37,361 bases of DNA from RGIG7949 sp045628845 (GCA_045628845.1 JAZQQE010000045.1:1-37361); one strand, 5' to 3'. Shown: positions 1 to 7,329, counted from the first letter of the stretch. Made by a program: numbers and translations. Notes: generated by a model from the letters alone, not told the origin.

Positions 1-195
1 ATCACGCTGCAGGCAGCCTCCGAATGGGGTCCGATGGGCGTGCGCGTGAATGCCATCGCGCCCGGCGGCACAGCCACCTTCAACACCGGCGTTGTCACCC
101 CGCGTGAGGGCCCCGGCGGCAACCCCCCCCCCGCCCTCCACCCCGCCAGATACAACACACAAACCCCCCCCGCCGCTCGGGGGGGTTCGTTTTGA
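1..195 (+). CDS. Short-chain dehydrogenase/reductase, C-terminal fragment (5' end outside window)
   Basis: Frame 1 is open from the window edge to a TGA at 193-195. The first ~30 residues read as the classical SDR segment following the catalytic Tyr/Lys helix (AASEWGPMGVRVNAIAPGG), which helps form the NAD(P)-binding core. After about residue 35 the match ends: the frame runs through a 10-C homopolymer (123-132) into proline-rich, low-complexity residues. The usual SDR ending (an R-x-G-x-P-x-[ED] stretch and a final TG-x(5)-VDGG) is absent, and the stop lies inside a terminator hairpin. This suggests a frameshift, truncation or damaged contig end. The substrate cannot be told. Confidence 0.6.
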   Translation: MTLQAASEWGPMGVRVNAIAPGGTATFNTGVVTPREGPGGNPPPALHPARYNTQTPPAARGGSF

Positions 196-197
196 TT
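162..197 (+). terminator. Rho-independent terminator after the SDR fragment
   Basis: AACCCCCC at 162-169 pairs with GGGGGGTT at 179-186, and a T-rich stretch (TCGTTTTGATTT) follows. It overlaps the last codons of the open SDR frame, which supports the idea that the true SDR stop has been lost. Confidence 0.6.
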
Positions 198-215
198 TAT
201 TCTCCCTGTCAGCAC

Positions 216-245
216 CTCCCCTGTGATGCAGGGGGGAGCTTTTTA
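216..245 (+). terminator. Second hairpin with T-tract
   Basis: CTCCCCTG (216-223) pairs with CAGGGGGG (229-236), with one G-U pair and a 5-nt loop, and CTTTTTAT follows at 239-246. It could back up the upstream terminator. It has no T-tract in the minus direction, so it is not an obvious terminator for the converging FAD oxidoreductase gene. Confidence 0.4.
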
Positions 246-267
246 TATTTCGCGTCCGGACCCGTAG

Positions 268-287
268 GGGAGGGGCTTGCCCCTCCC
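268..287. repeat. Short GC palindrome
   Basis: GGGAGGGG (268-275) and CCCCTCCC (280-287) form a perfect 8-bp stem with a CTTG loop, between the SDR fragment and the 3' end of the FAD oxidoreductase. It has no T-run on either side. Its form, GGGG-AGGGGC-TTG-CCCCTCCC, resembles short interspersed palindromes of GC-rich Clostridia. Only one copy is seen here. Confidence 0.4.
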
Positions 288-309
288 GTATGCTCTGCGG
301 AATTCCCTG

Positions 310-1509
310 TCAGATGTGGATGCGGTTGCCGGCCTTTTCGAGAGTCTCCTGCAAAAGGGCGACGGGGAGCTCGCGCAGTATGCAGCCCTCGCGCAGGGCG
401 AGAGCGGCGGCGGTGCCCGCGGCCTCGCCGGTCAGAGTGCAGGCGGGGATGTAGCGCGTCTGCGCCCAGCCGAGGCTGTCTGCTGCGGCGACGATGCGGC
501 CTGCGGCGGCCATGTTCTCGATGCGGCTGTCGAGCAGGGCCTCGAACGGAAATTCGTATATGGGCTGCCTGCCCGTCCCGATGCCGGGAGTCATGCAGCC
601 GACGGAGGTGGGCACGTATCTGCCCTCTGCGAGCTCGAACTGCCCGAGGCCGCGTATCATGCGCGTCATGCGGAATTGCGGCGCGTACGGCATTGAGAGC
701 ATCGCGTAGTCGGGGCGCTGGTTCTTTTTGAGGAAGTCTAGCGCGTATGCGCGGCTGTGCCTGATGTATTTGTTGACGCCCTCGGCGTCGGTGCCGCCGA
801 TGAGCTCGACGTCGGGCTTGTTCGGGCCTGTGCCGAGCCAGCGGAGGTTGATGGCCTTGAGGATGTTCCCCTCGTCCATGCCCGCGCGCATCTTCCCGAA
901 GTCGGCCTCGTAGCACCAGTGCGTGACGGGACTGCCCTCGGTGACGCACTCGGCGCCCGCGCGGAAGAATACGTCCGCGTCGCCGGAGGCGTCGATGACC
1001 GTGCGCGCCATGTACGCCGTACGGCCGGACTTGTTTTCCGCGATGACGCCGCGGCAGACGTCGCAGTCCATGATCGGGCTTGAAAACACCGTGTCGAAAA
1101 CAACGTCGATGCCCTCCTGCTCCATGAGCTCGTCGAGCGCAAGGATGAAGGCGGGGATGTTGAAGGTCGTCCTGTACCTGCCGGAGGGCGCGTCGACGTG
1201 GGTCGTGCCGCGCTTCCACTCGGGAGGCAGGTCGCTCGGGCCGTATTTTATCGAGAGATGGAGGAGCTCCTCAGTTATGCCGCCGTAGACGCGGTTTCCG
1301 GCGCCGTCGCAGATGGCGAGGTAGATGCACACGTGGCCGAGCGTGGCAAGGCCGCCGAGCACGATGCTCTTTTCGAGCAGCGTGACCCTCGCGCCGTTCC
1401 TGCGTGCGGCGGGCGCCGCCGCTATGCCCGCGACTCCGCCGCCTATGACGAGCACGTCCGTCTCGCACACGACGGGGACGTTTTCAGATACGCTGATGAA
1501 TTTTTCCAT
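310..1509 (-). CDS. FAD-dependent oxidoreductase (FAD_oxidored family)
   Basis: The product is 399 residues. A Rossmann dinucleotide-binding motif lies near the N-terminus (VLVIGGGVAGIAAA, about residues 19-32), followed by an acidic end to strand 2 (LLEKS) and a GGLAT loop. Near residue 175, DASGDADVFFRAG is the second FAD-contacting segment. The C-terminal AAGRIVAAADSLGWAQTR and TGEAAGTAAALALREG blocks are typical of PF12831-type FAD proteins. It is probably cytosolic; the substrate is unknown. It lies 19 bp downstream of the TauE/SafE exporter gene and is probably co-transcribed from the promoter at 2334-2362. The ATG has an AAGGAAGG Shine-Dalgarno upstream. The family includes enzymes acting on varied organic acids and xenobiotics, so no reaction is assigned. 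Confidence 0.85.
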   Translation of the reverse strand: MEKFISVSENVPVVCETDVLVIGGGVAGIAAAPAARRNGARVTLLEKSIVLGGLATLGHVCIYLAICDGAGNRVYGGITEELLHLSIKYGPSDLPPEWKRGTTHVDAPSGRYRTTFNIPAFILALDELMEQEGIDVVFDTVFSSPIMDCDVCRGVIAENKSGRTAYMARTVIDASGDADVFFRAGAECVTEGSPVTHWCYEADFGKMRAGMDEGNILKAINLRWLGTGPNKPDVELIGGTDAEGVNKYIRHSRAYALDFLKKNQRPDYAMLSMPYAPQFRMTRMIRGLGQFELAEGRYVPTSVGCMTPGIGTGRQPIYEFPFEALLDSRIENMAAAGRIVAAADSLGWAQTRYIPACTLTGEAAGTAAALALREGCILRELPVALLQETLEKAGNRIHI

Positions 1510-1528
1510 GTTGGCCTTCCTTTCCGCG

Positions 1529-2302
1529 TCATCCGCGAATGAGCTCGACGACGACCTTGACCGCCAGCAGACACAGCACCGTCAGAATGACGGGCCGCAC
1601 TATCTTCGAGCCGTTCTTTATCGTGAGACCCGCGCCGATATAGTGCCCTGCGAGGGAGAACGCCGCCGCGATGAGCCCTATCGGAACGAGCACCTTGCCC
1701 GCGGCGAGCGACGTCACGAGCGCGCCTATGTTGGATGAGAAATTGACGATCTTGACGTTGCCGGAGGCGGTGCGCACGTCCATCTTCGCGAGGTTGCAGA
1801 ATATGAGCAGGAGGAACGTGCCCGTCCCGGGCCCGTAGAAGCCGTCGTAAAGTCCGAGGACGAGCGATGCGCCCCAGACGATGCAGCGCTTTGGCCACGG
1901 CTTTATCTCGCCGGGCTTTTCCGGGAGCGTCCTGCGCGTCAGCATGACGACCGCGACGACGGGCAGAACGACGAGCAGCATGTATTTGAGGTACTTCTCG
2001 TCGAACATGAGCTGAAGCCTCGTCCCGAGGTGCGAGCCGATGAGCGCGAGCACGACGGAGGGCACCGCGAGCCGCCATTCGACGAAGCCGTTTTTTATGT
2101 ACCTGAACGTGGACGCCGCCGTGCCTATCCCGGAGGAGAGCTTGTTCGTCCCGAGCGCGAAGTGCGTCGGGAGCCCCGCGAGCAGGTATACCGGCACGGA
2201 GATTATGCCTCCGCCGCCTCCTATGGAGTCGACGAAGGCCGCGAGGAACACGCCCGCGCATATCATCAGCACGAGCCATACAGAGTAACCGCAGATAGTC
2301 AT
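1529..2302 (-). CDS. TauE/SafE (TSUP) family membrane transporter
   Basis: This 257-residue integral membrane protein has about eight hydrophobic segments. The N-terminal signature FVDSIGGGGGIISVP, with the following LGTNKLSSGIG, is diagnostic for the TauE/SafE sulfite/sulfonate/organic-anion exporter family. The second half repeats the pattern less strictly (GFYGPGTGTFLLL, then NFSSNIGAL), as expected from the family's internal duplication. It is first gene of a two-gene operon with the FAD oxidoreductase, so the transported anion may be the substrate or product of that enzyme; this is inference. The ATG at 2302 is preceded by AGAGG with 6-nt spacing. Confidence 0.88.
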   Translation of the reverse strand: MTICGYSVWLVLMICAGVFLAAFVDSIGGGGGIISVPVYLLAGLPTHFALGTNKLSSGIGTAASTFRYIKNGFVEWRLAVPSVVLALIGSHLGTRLQLMFDEKYLKYMLLVVLPVVAVVMLTRRTLPEKPGEIKPWPKRCIVWGASLVLGLYDGFYGPGTGTFLLLIFCNLAKMDVRTASGNVKIVNFSSNIGALVTSLAAGKVLVPIGLIAAAFSLAGHYIGAGLTIKNGSKIVRPVILTVLCLLAVKVVVELIRG

Positions 2303-2333
2303 ATCGCGCCTCTTGACCTATTTATGTACGGTA

Positions 2334-2362
2334 AGTTTATCACCGCGCGGGGCTGAGGTCAA
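2334..2362 (-). promoter_or_regulatory. SigmaA-type promoter for the TauE/FAD oxidoreductase operon
   Basis: Read on the minus strand: -35 TTGACC (2362-2357), a 17-bp spacer, -10 TAAACT (2339-2334). It lies about 30 bp upstream of the start codon and back to back with the plus-strand promoter at 2379-2407. Confidence 0.6.
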
Positions 2363-2378
2363 CTGCCGTGCGCCGCTG

Positions 2379-2407
2379 TTGACGGATAAAAAAGGAAGCG
2401 GTATAAT
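2379..2407 (+). promoter_or_regulatory. SigmaA-type promoter for the zinc-ribbon/composite surface protein operon
   Basis: -35 TTGACG (2379-2384), exact 17-bp spacer, -10 TATAAT (2402-2407). This is one of the strongest consensus promoters in the window. The expected start site is near 2414, giving a leader of about 45 nt before the ATG at 2461. Confidence 0.75.
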
Positions 2408-2460
2408 TTAGCATATTAAGATGAACAGACTATACCGGACCGAGAAAGTGAGGTACAGCC

Positions 2461-2853
2461 ATGAATTGTCCCAAATGCGGCGCCCCCGTGCAGGCAGGCG
2501 TCAGATTTTGCGGAAAATGCGGAGCCTCCATGCCCGCGCCGGCTCCCGCGCCCGCTCCCGTGTACCGCACCCCCGCGCAAGCCCCCGCGCAGACGCCGGT
2601 GTACCGTGCTCCTGCGCCCGTACAGACGGAGTTCCCGCGCGCGAAGGCAAAGCCCGTCGGAGCGGGAGCTCTCATATTCGCCATAGCCGTGCTGATAACG
2701 GCTTTCGCCGTGACGCTTTGGGGAGTCTTCCTCGCGGGCGAGAGAAACGAAGCCGACCCTGAGCCTTCCTCGTCGCAGTCGGAGAGGACAGATACGAAGG
2801 GCGCGAAGAAGGCGGGCGCGGGCTTCATCCTTCCCGCCGTCCGGGGAGAATGA
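2461..2853 (+). CDS. Zinc-ribbon, proline-rich single-pass membrane protein
   Basis: The 130-residue product begins with a double-CxxC zinc ribbon (MNCPKCGAPV then FCGKCGASM). A proline/alanine linker with APAPAPAP and YRTPAQAPAQTPVYRAPAP repeats follows. One transmembrane helix (about residues 66-90, AGALIFAIAVLITAFAVTLWGVF) and a short charged tail end the protein. Such small zinc-ribbon membrane proteins are common in Firmicutes and have no settled function. The Shine-Dalgarno is GTGAGG, 7 nt before the ATG. The stop overlaps a possible ATG of the next gene (ATGA at 2850-2853), indicating translational coupling. The partner is likely the composite protein downstream. Confidence 0.8.
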   Translation: MNCPKCGAPVQAGVRFCGKCGASMPAPAPAPAPVYRTPAQAPAQTPVYRAPAPVQTEFPRAKAKPVGAGALIFAIAVLITAFAVTLWGVFLAGERNEADPEPSSSQSERTDTKGAKKAGAGFILPAVRGE

Positions 2854-2855
2854 GC

Positions 2856-4970
2856 ATGAAAAAGGACACCTTCGGGCGTGACGTCGCTCTCGCGTTTTCG
2901 CGTCCGTTCAGCGGCAAAGGCCTTATGGCGCTTCTGCTGTCATTCATCTTCAATTTGATCCCTCTGCTCTCGTTCATTTCCCGGGGCGTGACGTATTCGT
3001 TCAGCGCGGGCGGAAGCCGCAGATTCGGCTCCTGCGTCGGGCTCGGACTTAAAATATTCGTTACGCGCCTCCTGCTCGCGGCACCGGCCCTGCTCGTATA
3101 CGCGGCCGCGACGCTTATAAACTCATACTTCGCCTCGCTGCCGATGGCGATATACATTGCGCTGATGTTCCTGTTCGTGCTGTTTTCGGTGCGCACCGTG
3201 ATGCTCATGCCGCTTGCGGCGTGCTGCCTCGCTCTCGGCGCACCTGTCCGCTATGCCGTCAACGGCCGCGCTCTGCGCGCGATACTCTCCGGAAGCATGG
3301 GAAGGTTCATCCTCTCCGCCGTCATCTGCGGGATAATGCTCTTCCTGTGCGGCGCGGCGTCGCTGTTCGGCACGGTGCTGACGTACGTCCTCGGCGCTGC
3401 CTTCGCTGCGCTCTACAATATGTTCGCGTCGGGACTCTTCATGGGCTGCTGCCGGCACGCGCTCGGCATCGAGCCGCCCGCGCGTACGGGAGCCCGCTCC
3501 CCGGCAAGGCGTGCCGTTGCCGCCCTGCTCGTGCCCCTGCTCCTTGTCTGCGCCCTCGCCCCGCAGGCCTCCGCCGCCGGAAAATATGACGACGACGTCA
3601 GACCCGTACGGCCCTCCGACGGGGCTGCCGGTCTGGGCGACGCGCCCGAGGACCCGCCGAAGAGCTTTCTCGAGGCGTATCAGCGATTTTCCGAGCGCGG
3701 CCTGCTCACCAAGGGCAGAAGCGTACAGTTCAACGACTCGGACGGCACGTACTACGTGGGGAGCGACAGCTTCGAGCGCGGGGCGAAGGAGCTCTTCGAG
3801 CTCGGCCTTGACGCGGGAACGGATCTCCTCCCGGTCGTTGGCAACGTCAAGAGCGCCGTGCAGGCGGGCTACTATTCCTATAAGTACGCGACGACCGACG
3901 ACCCGCTTGAAAAGCAGCGATGCGGAGCGCTCGCGGCGTATAAGGGCGCGGGCGTGCTGCTCAGCAGCGTCGGAGGCGTCATCAAGGGCGCCAAGCTCGT
4001 AAACGGCGGCGCGCTGTTCAAGTTCGCTTCTGCGGCCGCGAAATATGAAAACGTCGCCAATGCCGCGGAGACGGCGGGCAACGTTATGAGCTACTACGAC
4101 TGGGTGAACAACGGTATATCCGCCTACAACATCATCTCGGGTGACACGAGCGGCGAGTGGCTCGCACCGGAAAACCTCGCTCTCGCCCTCGAATATGCCG
4201 CCGAGCACGCCTTCGACGACCCGTTTGCGACGTATAAGACCCCGCAGAACATCTGGACGGAATACGCAGACCCCTATCCGCGCGCAGACCTGCCTGAGGC
4301 GGTCCCCATCGGGACGGCGGGCGGCACGGTGATCCTTGATGGTCCGGTCCCGACTGTGACTCCCTACGAGGGACCCGTTATCGGTCCCGCGAAGCCCACT
4401 CCCTACGACGGCCCCGTGATAGGACCTGTTGACGGTCCCGTCGGTACGCCGGAGCCCTCGCAGGCCCCGGGCGTATTCGGAAGATTCAGCGGCGCGCAGA
4501 TCGCCCCGAGCATTGCGGAAGTGCTCGGCGTCAATTCGAGCTTCACACCCAATACCGTCTACGTCACCATCGACTCCGACGGGACTGCCGTCTTCCAGAC
4601 GACCGTAGCCTCGACGTATAAGTTCGAGCTGTACGGCGTCACGATGAACGGCGGCGCAAGGGCGACCGTGCGGTATGAGGACATCGTGCCCGAGGACACG
4701 GGCCGCGGCACGCTCGATTACTCGTTCAAGACGCGCGTCTCGACAGAGTCGTGGGCAGACTATTCAGGCGAGTATTACGAGAACGGGGGCGGTACCGCTT
4801 CGACCTATTACGACACGGACTATACCGTGACGTTCAGCCTGACGATAAACGATAAGCTCGAACCGAAGATAACGGGTCAGATGATCTGCGAGACCGTTTT
4901 GGACCCGTCCTACGGTGACGCCGTTTCGCCGAGCGTGACGATAGATTTCGTCCTTACCCCGATGGACTGA
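2856..4970 (+). CDS. Large composite membrane-anchored surface protein with toxin-precursor-like segment
   Basis: I do not recognise the full 704-residue protein. Residues ~25-200 hold about five hydrophobic helices and resemble DUF4013-type membrane domains. At ~218-243 an arginine-rich stretch, a hydrophobic core and an A-x-A ending look exactly like an internal signal peptide (VALLVPLLLVCALAPQASAA-like). Then come a charged region, a helical segment GTDLLPVVGNVKSAVQAG resembling the pre-toxin helical domains of secreted polymorphic toxins, a proline linker repeating TPYxGPVIGP (about 495-540), and a C-terminal beta-rich domain of Thr/Ser/Tyr-rich strands. I chose ATG 2856 because GGGGAG (2843-2848) lies 7 nt upstream; ATG 2850 is possible. 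The two halves could be a fusion of a membrane protein with a secreted one. Confidence 0.7.
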   Translation: MKKDTFGRDVALAFSRPFSGKGLMALLLSFIFNLIPLLSFISRGVTYSFSAGGSRRFGSCVGLGLKIFVTRLLLAAPALLVYAAATLINSYFASLPMAIYIALMFLFVLFSVRTVMLMPLAACCLALGAPVRYAVNGRALRAILSGSMGRFILSAVICGIMLFLCGAASLFGTVLTYVLGAAFAALYNMFASGLFMGCCRHALGIEPPARTGARSPARRAVAALLVPLLLVCALAPQASAAGKYDDDVRPVRPSDGAAGLGDAPEDPPKSFLEAYQRFSERGLLTKGRSVQFNDSDGTYYVGSDSFERGAKELFELGLDAGTDLLPVVGNVKSAVQAGYYSYKYATTDDPLEKQRCGALAAYKGAGVLLSSVGGVIKGAKLVNGGALFKFASAAAKYENVANAAETAGNVMSYYDWVNNGISAYNIISGDTSGEWLAPENLALALEYAAEHAFDDPFATYKTPQNIWTEYADPYPRADLPEAVPIGTAGGTVILDGPVPTVTPYEGPVIGPAKPTPYDGPVIGPVDGPVGTPEPSQAPGVFGRFSGAQIAPSIAEVLGVNSSFTPNTVYVTIDSDGTAVFQTTVASTYKFELYGVTMNGGARATVRYEDIVPEDTGRGTLDYSFKTRVSTESWADYSGEYYENGGGTASTYYDTDYTVTFSLTINDKLEPKITGQMICETVLDPSYGDAVSPSVTIDFVLTPMD

Positions 4971-5046
4971 CGGACCCCGTGCGCTGCGGGAAAAGAAGCT
5001 TTTGCCGCTTCACGGCGCGCGGACGTACGCGACATAACTTATAAGA

Positions 5047-5097
5047 AAAGACCCGCCTGAAACGGAAAGAGTATTCCTGTCAGGCGGGTCTTTCATG
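5047..5097. terminator. Bidirectional terminator between convergent genes
   Basis: AAAGACCCGCCTGA (5047-5060) pairs perfectly over 14 bp with TCAGGCGGGTCTTT (5080-5093). A/T-rich flanks on both sides serve the composite surface gene (plus) and the hydrolase (minus). Its core, AAGACCCGCC/GGCGGGTCTT, recurs in two other terminators of this window. Confidence 0.85.
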
Positions 5098-5124
5098 TTT
5101 GATGTATCGTGCCCCGGCGGCATA

Positions 5125-6054
5125 TCACACGGCGTGCGCGTTCAGCCACGCGAGCAGGTCAGCCATGACCTCGGCGCGGTTGGTCTCGTTGAGCATCTCG
5201 TGGCGCCCGCCCTCGTAGAGCCTGAGCGTGACGTCCTTTATGCCCGCCTTTTTGAAGGCGTCGTACGCGCGGCGGACGCCCTTCCCGTATTCGCCGACGG
5301 GGTCCTCCGTGCCGCTGAGGAAATATACGGGCTTGTCCGCGGCCATCCGCCCGATGAAGGCGGGTGAGGTGACGTTTTTTATTCCCGCGAGCATGTCGGC
5401 GTAAAGCCCGGCCTTCGCGGTGAAGCCGCAGAGCTCGTCGTCCGCGTAGGCTTTGACGATCCCGGCGTCGCGCGAGAGCCAGTCGTACGGCGTCGCGGCG
5501 TCGGGTATCCGTTTGAGGTAGCCGCCCATCGTCAGGCCGCTCATAAAACCGCCGTCGGAGCAGTAGCCCTTCGTGCGTACGATCAGCTTTGCGACCGCGT
5601 TACCGACGAGCACGACGGGGCGCGGCTGATGTCCCGTGCCGGAGATGGCGGCCATGTCGTAAGCGTCGGGGAATTCGGCTATGTACTGCCGGACGACGAA
5701 GCTCCCGAGCGAGTGGCCGAAAATGACGTGCCGCACGGGGTATTTCTCCGCGAGGATGCCGTGCAGGGTCCTCACATCGCGCACGACGTGCTCCCACCCG
5801 TCCGTCGGGAAAAAGACGCCCTTTTCCTCCTCGCGTGAGATGCTTTTTCCGTGCCCGAGGTTGTCACAGCCCGCAGCGAGCCAGCCGTTGGAGGCGAGGA
5901 ACTCCATGAAGCCGCGGTATCTGTCGATGTGCTCTGCGATGCCGTGCACTATCTGCACCGTGCCCTTTATCTCCCCGTCGGGGATGAGCGTTACGGCGCG
6001 TATGCGGTTTGCGCCCGTGGAGGAATCAAAACTGAATTCTTCGAATCGCGGCAT
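5125..6054 (-). CDS. Alpha/beta hydrolase, monoacylglycerol lipase-like (serine aminopeptidase S33 type)
   Basis: The 309-residue protein has the Hydrolase_4 layout. IVHGIAEHIDRY is the oxyanion-side HG motif. GHSLGSF (about residue 112) is the nucleophile elbow. LSGTEDPVGEYG carries the likely catalytic Asp and GGRHEMLNE the catalytic His near the C-terminus. No signal peptide or membrane segment is present, so it is probably a cytosolic esterase/lipase or lysophospholipase acting on a small acyl ester. The ATG at 6054 follows a GGGGG Shine-Dalgarno 8 nt away. It is a single-gene unit with its own promoter (6103-6131) and the bidirectional terminator at 5047-5093. The substrate cannot be read from the sequence. 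Confidence 0.88.
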   Translation of the reverse strand: MPRFEEFSFDSSTGANRIRAVTLIPDGEIKGTVQIVHGIAEHIDRYRGFMEFLASNGWLAAGCDNLGHGKSISREEEKGVFFPTDGWEHVVRDVRTLHGILAEKYPVRHVIFGHSLGSFVVRQYIAEFPDAYDMAAISGTGHQPRPVVLVGNAVAKLIVRTKGYCSDGGFMSGLTMGGYLKRIPDAATPYDWLSRDAGIVKAYADDELCGFTAKAGLYADMLAGIKNVTSPAFIGRMAADKPVYFLSGTEDPVGEYGKGVRRAYDAFKKAGIKDVTLRLYEGGRHEMLNETNRAEVMADLLAWLNAHAV

Positions 6055-6102
6055 GAGTATGACCCCCGTTCATTTTTTTAGAGGTACGCATGAGACATTC
6101 TT

Positions 6103-6131
6103 ATTGTAACTGTATTTGATGATAAAAACAA
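6103..6131 (-). promoter_or_regulatory. Promoter for the alpha/beta hydrolase
   Basis: Minus strand: -35 TTGTTT (6131-6126), 17-bp spacer, -10 TACAAT (6108-6103). It sits directly downstream of the hairpin at 6133-6157. Confidence 0.5.
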
Positions 6132-6132
6132 T

Positions 6133-6290
6133 TCCCCGTGCAAATTATGCATGGGGAGAGCGCGGGAGGGTATGAACCTCTCGCGGATAAAAATCGAATT
6201 TCGGCGGTGGGACTCGATTCTCTGCGGAGAAGCCACGCCGGTTGCAGCGTGCCCCCGGCACGCTGCCAAGAGCCGGCTTTCGAGTCCCAC
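6133..6290. repeat. Chain of structured intergenic elements containing a tRNA T-arm fragment
   Basis: Three structures lie in a row. TCCCCGTGCA (6133-6142) pairs with TGCATGGGGA (6148-6157). CGCGGGAGG (6161-6169) pairs with CCTCTCGCG (6177-6185). An outer inverted repeat, GTGGGACTCGA (6207-6217) and TCGAGTCCCAC (6280-6290), encloses GCAGCGTGCC/GGCACGCTGC (6244-6253/6257-6266), with GCCGG/CCGGC around it. GTGGGACTCGA is identical to part of the T-arm of the adjacent tRNA-Leu. The region has no credible coding capacity. It may be a mobile non-autonomous repeat or a remnant of tRNA-targeted integration. Confidence 0.55.
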
Positions 6291-6304
6291 GTCTATATCA
6301 GGAG

Positions 6305-6332
6305 CAAAAACGGGCAGTCTGCGACTGCCTGT
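6305..6332 (-). terminator. Terminator of tRNA-Leu transcript
   Basis: On the minus strand GGCAGTC, loop GCA, GACTGCC (6329-6313) is followed by CGTTTTTGC (T-run 6310-6306). It begins about 10 nt past the tRNA CCA end. Confidence 0.75.
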
Positions 6333-6341
6333 TTCCCCTCC

Positions 6342-6427
6342 TGGTGCCGGTGGTGGGACTCGAACCCACACGGTGTCGCCACCAACGGATTTTGAGTCCG
6401 TCACGTCTACCATTCCATCACACCGGC
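6342..6427 (-). tRNA. tRNA-Leu, anticodon CAA
   Basis: On the minus strand the acceptor GCCGGTG pairs with CACCGGC, followed by discriminator A and an encoded CCA. The anticodon stem is ACGGA/TCCGT with loop CTCAAAA, giving anticodon CAA (codon UUG). A long variable arm (TTGGTGGCGACACCG) and the T-arm GTGGGTTCGAGTCCCAC confirm a class II tRNA-Leu. The length is 86 nt including CCA. Confidence 0.95.
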
Positions 6428-6438
6428 CCGACGCAACA

Positions 6439-6467
6439 ATATTATCCTATGCCCGGGGCAAAATCAA
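6439..6467 (-). promoter_or_regulatory. Possible tRNA-Leu promoter inside the 3' end of the HAD gene
   Basis: Minus strand: TTGATT (6467-6462), 17-bp spacer, TAATAT (6444-6439), 11 nt upstream of the mature tRNA 5' end. It overlaps the HAD stop codon. Read-through from the HAD gene is the alternative. Confidence 0.4.
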
Positions 6468-7235
6468 GCCCAAAATTACCTCCGAGGCCTCGACGAAGCC
6501 GTCGGCACGCTCGGCGTCGGTGACGAAGGTCGGAGGGGAGGTGAGCTCGGGCAGGAAGGGCTTTATGTTCGCCACCGCGCAGGAAAGCGGGCACGCCTCG
6601 AACATCGGCTCGTCGTTCGGAGAGTCGCCGAAGAATATGGCGCGGCCGAGCCCGTCCTCGCCGAAGAAGCGCTCGAGGCAGAGCTTCGCCATCTCGCGCT
6701 TGGAGTATTTGCCGAACCACGCATTGACGTGGATGGAGCTTATCTTCGCCTCCGCGCCCATCCCGACGCAGATATCGCGGATGCGGTGTGCCGCGTCGAG
6801 CCCGAGATAGGGCTCCTCCTCGGCAAAGTCGAGCGCGAGGTCGTACCGGCGGCAGAACTGGTCGCTCGCCGTGCGCACGCCCGGCACCTCGCGGAGGACG
6901 CGCTCGCGGACGGCTTCGAGCTTCCTGTGGGAGTCGGGGTCGGCGTTGGGATGGGTCAGGCACTCGACCCTGCCGCCATTCAGGCGAAGGGCAAAGGCGC
7001 CGTTTTCCCCGACGACGGCCGCCGCGGGCCATTCGCGTATTATCATGTCGCACCAACCGGCGGGCCTGCCCGTGACGGGGATGACCTTCAGCCCCGCCTC
7101 GCTGAGGCGCCACAGTGCGGAGTACGCTCCCGCCGTGAGCTTGCCGCCGCAGGTGATAGTGTCGTCGATGTCGCAGAGAACGTAGCGGAGCGAGCGCGCC
7201 TCGTCAGCGGTGAGTTCGTGTATGCTTCGTATCAT
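6447..7235 (-). CDS. HAD-superfamily (class IIB) sugar-phosphatase-like hydrolase
   Basis: The 262-residue protein carries the HAD signatures in order. Motif I is CDIDDTI (nucleophile Asp22, acid/base Asp24). Motif II is in VIPVTGRPAGW (about residues 55-65). Motif IV is FFGDSPNDEPMF near residue 218. The C2-type cap between II and III, and VVGENGAFAL, place it with HAD-IIB proteins such as sucrose-/mannosyl-3-phosphoglycerate-phosphatase relatives; the substrate is not determinable. I place the start at ATG 7235 because GGGAGG stands 8 nt upstream and the longer frame runs through the promoter at 7261-7289. The tRNA-Leu gene lies 19 bp downstream. Confidence 0.88.
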   Translation of the reverse strand: MIRSIHELTADEARSLRYVLCDIDDTITCGGKLTAGAYSALWRLSEAGLKVIPVTGRPAGWCDMIIREWPAAAVVGENGAFALRLNGGRVECLTHPNADPDSHRKLEAVRERVLREVPGVRTASDQFCRRYDLALDFAEEEPYLGLDAAHRIRDICVGMGAEAKISSIHVNAWFGKYSKREMAKLCLERFFGEDGLGRAIFFGDSPNDEPMFEACPLSCAVANIKPFLPELTSPPTFVTDAERADGFVEASEVILGLILPRA

Positions 7236-7260
7236 GGCAAAAGCCTCCCGTCCACAAATA

Positions 7261-7289
7261 TATATAGCACAAGGCGCGCCGCGGGGCAA
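7261..7289 (-). promoter_or_regulatory. Promoter for the HAD hydrolase
   Basis: Minus strand: -35 TTGCCC (7289-7284), 17-bp spacer, -10 TATATA (7266-7261), about 25 nt before the chosen start. It is back to back with the plus-strand promoter at 7301-7329. Confidence 0.5.
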
Positions 7290-7300
7290 GCGGTACGCTA

Positions 7301-7329
7301 TTGCGAAAAGCCCCGATTGGTGATATACT
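7301..7329 (+). promoter_or_regulatory. Promoter for the zinc-ribbon/SpoVB/MazG unit
   Basis: -35 TTGCGA (7301-7306), 17-bp spacer, -10 TATACT (7324-7329). Transcription would start near 7336, leaving a leader of about 205 nt before the first gene. Confidence 0.6.

Noticed and set aside
6151..6810. 219-residue frame spanning the hairpin element, tRNA-Leu and HAD gene end
   Set aside because: It reads through the antisense of a tRNA (GGTRTHTVSPPTDFESV is a known type of spurious translation) and the terminator; no gene.
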